A program made the position numbers and the translations under genes. A DNA stretch of 7,304 bases from Spirochaetaceae bacterium (lineage in GTDB: Bacteria; Spirochaetota; Spirochaetia; Treponematales; Breznakiellaceae), in contig JAIRPH010000086.1 of assembly GCA_031257135.1 (NCBI GenBank), positions 1-7,304 on the forward strand. The letters run 5' to 3'. Below the pieces are notes generated by a model, which did no database searches, was not told the DNA's origin, and saw only the letters and a list, made by a program, of their open reading frames with translations. This document shows, in pieces, positions 1 through 4,592 of this stretch (its first letter is position 1; every line of letters begins with the position of its first letter).

Positions 1-324
1 AAAATTCTCAAAATCGAGTCCAACGCCAAACCGGTCATGCAACGGGGGGATTCGCTTACGGTTACCGCGTCGATTGACCTCGGCGCGCTTGCCCCGGAAG
101 AGCTTTTGGTCGAACTGTATCACGGTTCCGTAACCAGCACCGGCTACATCGAGCAAGCCCGGCGTACCGAGATGAAGGTCCTCAGACGGGAAGACAATGT
201 CTGCGAGTATCAGGTGCGGATAGAATGCGCGGATACCGGCTTCCAAGGCCACACCGTGCGGATTCTTCCCAAGCATGAAGCGTTGGTTCATCCCTATCGC
301 TCCGGCTTTGTTAAGTGGGCATAG
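1..324 (+). CDS. glgP: Alpha-glucan phosphorylase, C-terminal end (5' partial)
   Basis: The reading frame is open from the first base, so the gene begins outside the window; 107 residues are visible before the TAG stop. The fragment resembles the C-terminal tail of the alpha-glucan phosphorylase family (GT35, the shorter GlgP type): a beta-rich segment with a valine-rich strand, then the pattern LGALAPEELLVELYHG (about residues 22-37 of the fragment), and an ending of the type VRILPKHEALVHP...GFVKWA. The family releases glucose-1-phosphate from glycogen or maltodextrin in the cytoplasm. The catalytic and pyridoxal-phosphate residues lie upstream, outside the window, so activity cannot be judged. 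The ATG at base 37 is internal and is not the start. Family assignment comes from recalled resemblance of the tail and is good but not certain; a less specific glycosyltransferase is the alternative. Confidence 0.8.
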   Translation, partial: KILKIESNAKPVMQRGDSLTVTASIDLGALAPEELLVELYHGSVTSTGYIEQARRTEMKVLRREDNVCEYQVRIECADTGFQGHTVRILPKHEALVHPYRSGFVKWA

Positions 325-335
325 AGAGTTGCAGG

Positions 336-367
336 ATAAGCGCGGACACTAGTTGTCCGCCGCTTAT
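336..367 (+). terminator. Hairpin after glgP, possible weak terminator
   Basis: A perfect 7-bp inverted repeat, GCGGACA (342-348) and TGTCCGC (354-360), surrounds the 5-base loop CTAGT. If C361 bulges out, pairing continues outward through ATAAGC (336-341) and GCTTAT (362-367), giving about 13 pairs. It starts 12 bases after the glgP stop codon, where a terminator is expected. The following bases are TTG and not a T-tract, so as an intrinsic terminator it would be weak. It could instead be an mRNA-stabilising 3' structure or part of the leader of the next gene, because no room remains for a promoter between it and the riboswitch. Confidence 0.4.
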
Positions 368-373
368 TTGCAA

Positions 374-414
374 GGCGGTATCCTAGGAATAACCCGCCTT
401 ACCAAAACAAGGAG
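374..414 (+). promoter_or_regulatory. Candidate preQ1-I riboswitch covering the yhhQ ribosome binding site
   Basis: Seen in the sequence: stem P1 is GGCGG (374-378) with CCGCC (394-398), extendable by AA/TT to 372-400. The loop starts with U379 and ends with UAAC (390-393). A tail ACCAAAA (401-407) leads into CAAGG (408-412). Loop bases CCUAG (382-386) can pair with CAAGG (G386-C408, U384-A410, C383-G411, C382-G412, with an A-A mismatch), forming an H-type pseudoknot that contains the Shine-Dalgarno AAGGAG (409-414). Known: preQ1-I aptamers have this layout, and the Thermoanaerobacter tengcongensis example has the tail UUAACAAAACAAGG, one base different from 399-412 here. By analogy C393 would pair with preQ1, with U379 and A407 contacting it. 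Inference: preQ1 binding blocks translation of the transporter gene. Odd: the loop is 15 bases, about five longer than that example. Confidence 0.75.
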
Positions 415-421
415 TTTTTTT

Positions 422-1144
422 ATGTCTCGTCAATTTCGGTATTTCGACGTGGTAATGGCGGCGTTTGTGACTATTCTGGTAGTGAGCAATATCGCTTCTT
501 CCGCAAAGATTATAGATTTAGGTTTTTCTCTTTTTGGGATTCCGCTGGCTTTTGACGGCGGAACTCTTGTTTTTCCCATATCCTATGTCTTCGGCGACGT
601 GCTTACCGAAGTATACGGTTTTCGGGCGTCCCGCCGGGTTATCTGGACGGGGTTCGGCGCGTTGGCGTTGACGGCGTTCCTGTTTTTTCTCCTCCAGATT
701 CTTCCCGGAGAGGCGGTATGGGAAGAAACCGCCGGAACCGCCGCCTACGATGCGATTCTTGGGGGCATCAGCACCGGCGGAATTGCTTTGGCGAGCCTGC
801 TGGGTTATTGGGTTGGGGAGTTCGCTAATTCGGCAGTCCTTTCCCGCATGAAGGTTCTTATGAACGGACGGTTTCTCTGGGTGAGAACTATCGGGAGTAC
901 CTTAGCGGGAGAACTGCTGGACAGCGTTATCTTTGTGACTGTAGCTAGTCTTACCGGCGTATTTCCCTGGGAGCTTTTTGTTACGCTGGTATGTACCAAT
1001 TATCTTTTTAAGTGCCTTATCGAAGTCATAATGACGCCTCTGACCTATGCGGCGGTTTACGGGCTTAAAAAAGCCGAAGAGGTTGATGTTTATGACCGGG
1101 GGATTAGGCTTAATCCGTTTCCGGTCAAGGATTTAGCCGGTTAG
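422..1144 (+). CDS. yhhQ: YhhQ/VUT-family queuosine precursor transporter
   Basis: A 240-residue integral membrane protein of the Vut_1/YhhQ family, which imports the 7-deazaguanine precursors preQ0 or preQ1 for queuosine modification of tRNA. Family signatures are visible: DGG (45-47), FPISYVFGDVLTEVYG (51-66, with D59 and E63), and RTIGSTLAGELLDSVIF (155-171, with E164 and D167). About six hydrophobic segments can be read, near 9-27, 38-58, 73-95, 114-132, 165-185 and 187-212, ending in a basic, soluble tail. The ATG at 422 was chosen because AAGGAG lies 7 bases upstream and the protein then starts like the family; a TTG at 353 in the same frame would begin inside a hairpin. The preQ1-I-like leader supports both the start and the substrate. 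No queuosine biosynthesis gene is adjacent. The stop overlaps the stop of the convergent tatD by 4 bases. Substrate choice between preQ0, preQ1 and queuine cannot be read from the protein alone. Confidence 0.9.
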   Translation: MSRQFRYFDVVMAAFVTILVVSNIASSAKIIDLGFSLFGIPLAFDGGTLVFPISYVFGDVLTEVYGFRASRRVIWTGFGALALTAFLFFLLQILPGEAVWEETAGTAAYDAILGGISTGGIALASLLGYWVGEFANSAVLSRMKVLMNGRFLWVRTIGSTLAGELLDSVIFVTVASLTGVFPWELFVTLVCTNYLFKCLIEVIMTPLTYAAVYGLKKAEEVDVYDRGIRLNPFPVKDLAG

Positions 1145-1968
1145 GCGGTACTCCAGAACAGGTCCGCGGTGTTCCGGGCAATCCGGTTTTTTAGGGTTTC
1201 CAGCGGTATATTCAGTAAGTTACTGGCGAATTGGTAGGTTTCCAGTATCATGCAGGGATGAGCCGGTTTGCCCCGAAAAGGAAGGGGAGCGAGAAACGGA
1301 GCGTCAGTCTCCAGCAGTATCCGGTCCAGCGGGGCGAAGGCGATGGCTTCCCGCAAGTTTTGGGCGTTTTTATACGTCAGAACCCCGGTAAAGGAAAGAT
1401 AATACCCCAGATTAAGAAAATCCCGGGCTTCCGGTATTCCGTAAGAAAAACTGTGAATCACCCCTCGGACGCCGGGATGGTCTGCAAGGATTCGCGCGGT
1501 TTCCTCCGGGGCTTCACGGGAATGGATAATAATAGGAAGATTCAGACGCATCGCTAAATCCAGTTGCCCCTCAAAGAGCTTCTGTTCCCCGGCAATGTCC
1601 GCGCCGGTTTCCGGCTTATTGCGATGCCGGTCAAGCCCGCACTCCCCGACCGCGGCGAGCAGAGACTGCGGCGTTTCGGCAATCTGAGCTTCCAGTTCCG
1701 CAAGCGGTCTATTCGGGTCCGCAATGGCGTGCGGATAGGGCCAGACTCCCGCGGCAAACCGGACCCGCTCAAAACGGCTGAACCGGTTTGTCCGGCGGCT
1801 CAGGTCATTCGCATCGGTCCCGACGTCGATAATCCCGCCGAAGCCCGCCGTAAAAAGTTGCGCGATCCCTTCTTCCACGGAAATGCCGTCCGGTTGTAGC
1901 ATCGAGAGATGAGCGTGAGTGTCGATGAGTCCCGAAATTTCAGAAAAATGTTCTCGATATTCGTTCAT
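1141..1968 (-). CDS. tatD: TatD-family metal-dependent hydrolase (DNase)
   Basis: A 275-residue TIM-barrel amidohydrolase-type protein. Family members are cytoplasmic, metal-dependent DNases, with 3'-5' exonuclease activity in E. coli TatD. Metal-site residues are all present in the expected order: DTHAHL (H18, H20), VGECGLD (E109), IIIHSRE (H149), VIHSF (H172) and ETDAPFL (D222). The loop motif that normally reads HCF is HSF here, a mild change outside the metal ligands. Length is close to the usual 255-265; the extra dozen residues precede the DTHAH motif. The start at 1968 is fixed, because an in-frame TAG immediately precedes the ATG and no other ATG, GTG or TTG lies before the motif. No Shine-Dalgarno sequence is visible. 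The gene is divergent from the tRNA-Leu gene and convergent with yhhQ, so it appears to be a single-gene transcript. Which of the TatD paralogues (TatD, YcfH, YjjV) it matches cannot be decided. Confidence 0.92.
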   Translation of the reverse strand: MNEYREHFSEISGLIDTHAHLSMLQPDGISVEEGIAQLFTAGFGGIIDVGTDANDLSRRTNRFSRFERVRFAAGVWPYPHAIADPNRPLAELEAQIAETPQSLLAAVGECGLDRHRNKPETGADIAGEQKLFEGQLDLAMRLNLPIIIHSREAPEETARILADHPGVRGVIHSFSYGIPEARDFLNLGYYLSFTGVLTYKNAQNLREAIAFAPLDRILLETDAPFLAPLPFRGKPAHPCMILETYQFASNLLNIPLETLKNRIARNTADLFWSTA

Positions 1969-1971
1969 CTA

Positions 1972-2000
1972 TTGACCATACTAGAACCAGTCGCTATAAT
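1972..2000 (+). promoter_or_regulatory. Sigma-70-type promoter of the tRNA-Leu gene
   Basis: TTGACC (1972-1977) and TATAAT (1995-2000) are separated by exactly 17 bases. This is a near-perfect match to the vegetative promoter consensus, with the last -35 base differing. The mature tRNA begins 12 bases after the -10 box, so the precursor would have only a short 5' leader of about 5 bases. The -35 box lies 3 bases from the start codon of the divergent tatD gene, so the two transcription units share this short region. Confidence 0.85.
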
Positions 2001-2011
2001 ACAAGATATGT

Positions 2012-2094
2012 GCCGAGATGGTGGAATGGTAGACACGGGGGACTTAAAATCCCCTCCTTGTAAAAGGATACGGGTTCAAGTCCCGTTCTCGGTA
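2012..2094 (+). tRNA. tRNA-Leu (anticodon UAA)
   Basis: An 83-base class II tRNA folds completely. The acceptor stem is GCCGAGA (2012-2018) with TCTCGGT (2087-2093), including one G-T pair at the end. The anticodon stem is GGGGA (2038-2042) with TCCCC (2050-2054), and the loop CTTAAAA holds the anticodon TAA at 2045-2047, reading UUA codons. A long variable arm (2055-2068, TCCT/AGGA stem) is typical of leucine tRNAs. The T arm has stem ACGGG/CCCGT with loop TTCAAGT. The discriminator base is A2094, as expected for leucine. CCA is not encoded (the next bases are CTA), so the end must be added by a CCA-adding enzyme. No T-rich terminator follows, so some transcripts may run on into the next gene. 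Confidence 0.97.
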
Positions 2095-2101
2095 CTAGGC
2101 T

Positions 2102-2131
2102 TTGAAAAGCGTCTGGACAAATATATATAAG
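2102..2131 (+). promoter_or_regulatory. Possible promoter of the secreted-protein gene
   Basis: The stretch between the tRNA and the next gene turns strongly AT-rich (about 2120-2150). TTGAAA (2102-2107) with TATAAG (2126-2131) at an 18-base spacing is the best -35/-10 pair. A perfect TATAAT also occurs at 2142-2147 but lacks a -35 box at the right distance, and it would put the transcription start on top of the GGAGG ribosome binding site (2151-2155). The repeated AAGTATA (2130-2136 and 2140-2146) may be chance in AT-rich DNA. Confidence 0.4.
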
Positions 2132-2159
2132 TATACTAAAGTATAATAATGGAGGTAAT

Positions 2160-3071
2160 ATGAAAATAGCGAATCCAGTTGGTCGGCTGTTGTTTGTTTT
2201 TGCGCTGTCGATAGTGTCTTTTCCGCTTTTTGCGAACGCGGTACAGGAAAAAGAGCTGAACGGCTTGCTCGCGCTGAAAAGCGGCGGTTCCCGATCCGCT
2301 GTGGAAAGGTCCGACGGGGTTACTCAAACCGCGGACGGCGATTTTATGGAATTCTCTAACGGGCAACTCACCATCAGGACGCCTTTAGAGTATGGGCTTG
2401 AAAACGCTCAACAGATCATTGCACTGCTTAACGGCGGGTTTTCAGCCAATGATATTGCCGGAAAATGGACCGTTTCTGAAGGCAGTGAGTTTGTTTCCTT
2501 TGAATTTCACGAATCGACCTTTATTGCGGTAAGAAGCGGTTCGCCGGAAGCGGTTCAAAATACTCCGCTTGTATATACCGGTTCTTATGCTATCGGAAAC
2601 AACGAGGTGAGCCTCGGAGATTTCGGCGTTATTTGGGACATCAAACTGGCCAAAGGAATAACAAGGGAAGAAATGACGTTTAATTTTTCTCCCGGCGGAT
2701 CAGGCGACCTCGAAACGCCTGTAAAAGTCTACAAAGAGCTGTCTAATGAAGCTGAATTAACGCCTGAGACCAATATGCTGTGCCGGACATGGAAGTTAGT
2801 CAGACGAGACGGCGCGGAAACCCAAGATACCCCGTACGAAGAGACTATCCTCTTTACCAAAGCCGGAACCTACTTGGTTACTTATCCTGACGGAGCGGTA
2901 GGACTCTCTCAATGGAGATGGAAAAGCTCGGAACAAAAAGAGAAAGAGTTCGAGTATTCCTGGAACGCTAATTGGGAAGACGTCGGGGTTAGTAAAATTG
3001 AAGACTTACAGCCTAATTATTTTAAAGTAAAAGACAAAGCAAACGTCGTATATGAATTTATACCCTATTAA
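2160..3071 (+). CDS. Secreted hypothetical protein with two lipocalin-like segments
   Basis: The function is not recognised. The 303-residue product starts with a classical signal peptide (about 1-27: K2, a hydrophobic core at 10-24, probable cleavage after A25-N26-A27). There is no cysteine at the cleavage site, so it should be a soluble periplasmic or exported protein, not a lipoprotein. Residues 28-95 look like a mixed linker or small helical region. Two beta-rich segments follow, each opening with a lipocalin-like pattern: AGKWTVSEGSEFVSFEF (about 100-116, segment to about 195) and CRTWKLVRRDG (208-218, segment to the end). The second continues with ILFTKAGTYLVTYPDG and a tryptophan-rich strand. 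This pattern recalls small lipocalin-like or DUF domains of bacterial envelope proteins, but that is inference. The start is supported by GGAGG at 2151-2155, 4 bases upstream. It appears monocistronic, between the tRNA gene and a strong terminator. Confidence 0.85.
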   Translation: MKIANPVGRLLFVFALSIVSFPLFANAVQEKELNGLLALKSGGSRSAVERSDGVTQTADGDFMEFSNGQLTIRTPLEYGLENAQQIIALLNGGFSANDIAGKWTVSEGSEFVSFEFHESTFIAVRSGSPEAVQNTPLVYTGSYAIGNNEVSLGDFGVIWDIKLAKGITREEMTFNFSPGGSGDLETPVKVYKELSNEAELTPETNMLCRTWKLVRRDGAETQDTPYEETILFTKAGTYLVTYPDGAVGLSQWRWKSSEQKEKEFEYSWNANWEDVGVSKIEDLQPNYFKVKDKANVVYEFIPY

Positions 3072-3080
3072 GGGGGGGGT

Positions 3081-3118
3081 GATAGTCCTGCACGGAACCG
3101 TGCAGGACTATCGTTTTT
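3081..3118 (+). terminator. Strong intrinsic terminator after the secreted-protein gene
   Basis: A perfect 15-base inverted repeat runs from GATAGTCCTGCACGG (3081-3095) to CCGTGCAGGACTATC (3098-3112), with AA at the centre; as RNA it would form about 13-14 pairs closed by a tight loop. Five T residues follow (3114-3118) after one G. It serves the plus-strand gene ending at 3071. On the minus strand the hairpin is followed by a run of eight C residues and not by T, so it should not be an efficient intrinsic terminator for the operon arriving from the right. Confidence 0.92.
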
Positions 3119-3860
3119 ACGGCAGAGGCAGATAAAACACGCCGATAAAAGTCGGCTGGCTGTACAGAGGCGAAAAGTAGCTGTCAATTCCCGTAACGAT
3201 AATATACAACGCCGCATAAGTGTATCGGGTTGATACAACATCGCTCTTATCTATCACATCCGCGTTGATACTCGTATTGCTTATATTATCTTTGTTGTTT
3301 AATTCAGGAGTATTAATGAAGTACCGGTTTTCAGGCGCTGGTCTAAAGACGCCGTTACCGGTGGAACGTTGCAAATTATACTTCTGATTATCGATGCTGA
3401 GATTCGGGATAATCCGGGGAGTGGTTTCTGTAAAGTCTAGGGTGATAGTCTTGTCAAAAGCGTTAGAACCTAAGATAGCATCTATGTTCGCTCCTTCCAA
3501 AGTAATAGGATAATACTTTCTATTGGCGAAGAGCGTCCCCATTGCGGATGTGCTGGTAGTGGAATCCGTATTGGTATAGGGCAGAAAATAATTGTAATCT
3601 GAAGCTAAAACCGAGTTCAGCTCATTCATATTCCCTGTATGTACCTCAGAGTAATACGCGCCGCTCACATATATACGATAGTATATGGTAAAATGAGTAA
3701 AATAGGTGCTGTCAACAGACGGAAGCCTAATAGCGGCTTTTTGAGTAAAAGAGACGGTAATAGCCCCTGAAGTTACCCTATCAAGAAAGGGATAATCTTC
3801 AAGCCCGCAGGCGGCGATGCCTACGCTCAGAACAGCCGCCGAAAAAATCGCGCTCCGCAT
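3117..3860 (-). CDS. Putative lipoprotein of unknown function
   Basis: The function is not recognised. The 247-residue product begins with a short signal peptide (hydrophobic 4-17) ending in the lipobox I15-A16-A17-C18, so it should be lipid-modified at C18 and anchored in the inner or outer membrane. The remainder is rich in Tyr, Thr, Ser and Asn with alternating hydrophobic residues, suggesting a mainly beta fold, for example around 35-75 and 210-245. The start at 3860 was chosen over an in-frame ATG at 3923 because it gives a proper signal peptide directly at the N-terminus and because the stop of the TPR gene and this ATG form TAATG, a classical re-initiation overlap. It is the last gene of the minus-strand operon. 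By eye its DNA is more AT-rich than its neighbours, fitting a fast-evolving surface protein. Confidence 0.82.
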   Translation of the reverse strand: MRSAIFSAAVLSVGIAACGLEDYPFLDRVTSGAITVSFTQKAAIRLPSVDSTYFTHFTIYYRIYVSGAYYSEVHTGNMNELNSVLASDYNYFLPYTNTDSTTSTSAMGTLFANRKYYPITLEGANIDAILGSNAFDKTITLDFTETTPRIIPNLSIDNQKYNLQRSTGNGVFRPAPENRYFINTPELNNKDNISNTSINADVIDKSDVVSTRYTYAALYIIVTGIDSYFSPLYSQPTFIGVFYLPLP

Positions 3861-4588
3861 TACAGCGTAAGGGCTATAATCCTGCTTTGGGCGAGATTCG
3901 TCCACAACTGATCGTCGGGCCATTTGTTGATAACCTCCCGGTAGGCTTGAAGCGCGGCGTCTTTGTTGTTCCGCTCTTCTTCGAGGCGTCCTATCTGGAA
4001 TTGCGCGCGGCTTGCGGTGGGAAACGTCTCGCCGAAGGCTATGCTTTGCGTATAAAAGTCAACCGCCCCTTGAATATCGCCCTGCTCCTCAGCGGCTACT
4101 GCGGCGTTGCACAGCGAAACCGGAACCATATAGGTCTTCGCGCCGGACTTTGCCGCGGCAGACCATGCTTTCTGCGCGGCGGACCAGTCTTTCTTTTCCA
4201 TGTATATACCGCCTAACAGAGAATAGCCCCGGGCGGAAGCATAGCCGGAATGTTTATCCGCAAAAAGGGTCAGCTCGTCTATAAAAGCCGTTACCTCCCC
4301 TTCTTTAGAGGCGTCGGTAAGATTGAGGCTCTCATATCGCCGATTGAATTCCTCAACCTGAGTCAACGCTCTGGTCCGCAGAGCGTCAGCGATAACTAAA
4401 CCGGCAATAAAGCCGATCAAGAGAACCAATATACTCGCGCCGGCAAGACCGATAATTCTGCGGTTATTCTGAATAAACAGGTTGAGCTTCTCGGACGCGC
4501 TCATGGTTCCGTTGTATGCCCCTTTTTCAGCCTGCGAGACAAAGGGTACAATATGTTCTTCCGCCGTATGTTCCGGGTTCTTTACCAT
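3860..4588 (-). CDS. Membrane-anchored TPR protein (YfgM/TPR_21-like)
   Basis: A 242-residue protein with a hydrophilic N-terminus, one transmembrane segment (about 45-68, rich in Ile, Leu, Val and Gly) and a helical periplasmic region. Three tetratricopeptide-like repeats can be read at about 118-151, 155-188 and 192-226, each with the small-residue and aromatic spacing of TPRs, and the C-terminal WTNLAQSRIIAL resembles the end of YfgM/TPR_21 proteins. Such proteins act as scaffolds or chaperone partners at the cytoplasmic membrane; in E. coli YfgM associates with the SecYEG translocon and PpiD. Whether this protein does so is inference. The start is supported by AAGGAG 7 bases upstream. The gene begins 4 bases after the sigma-54 activator's stop and overlaps the lipoprotein start by one base, so it may help that lipoprotein's export or act in the same envelope process. 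Confidence 0.85.
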   Translation of the reverse strand: MVKNPEHTAEEHIVPFVSQAEKGAYNGTMSASEKLNLFIQNNRRIIGLAGASILVLLIGFIAGLVIADALRTRALTQVEEFNRRYESLNLTDASKEGEVTAFIDELTLFADKHSGYASARGYSLLGGIYMEKKDWSAAQKAWSAAAKSGAKTYMVPVSLCNAAVAAEEQGDIQGAVDFYTQSIAFGETFPTASRAQFQIGRLEEERNNKDAALQAYREVINKWPDDQLWTNLAQSRIIALTL

Positions 4589-4592
4589 AATA

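Noticed and set aside
336..375. A second, tandem preQ1 aptamer formed by the first hairpin and the CAAGG at 371-375
   Set aside because: The hairpin loop has only five bases (CTAGT), too short to hold the ligand pocket and pseudoknot strand, and the tail is not A-rich.
353..421. TTG start giving a 263-residue form of the transporter
   Set aside because: It begins inside the first hairpin, has no ribosome binding site, adds 23 residues not typical of the family and would translate through the riboswitch. The ATG at 422 has AAGGAG at proper spacing.
1564..1899. 111-codon open frame antisense to tatD
   Set aside because: A shadow of the tatD coding strand; composition is Arg/Pro-rich as expected for an antisense reading, with no start signals.
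1909..2130. Open frame of 73 codons across the tRNA region
   Set aside because: It runs through the tatD start and the whole tRNA gene and has no recognisable protein features.
3072..3079. Run of eight G residues as a phase-variation tract
   Set aside because: It lies directly after the stop codon and before the terminator, so slippage would not change any reading frame; it is also not at promoter distance from any gene.
3861..3923. N-terminal extension of the lipoprotein to an ATG at 3923
   Set aside because: It would bury the signal peptide behind 21 polar residues and overlap the TPR gene by 64 bases; the TAATG start is better.
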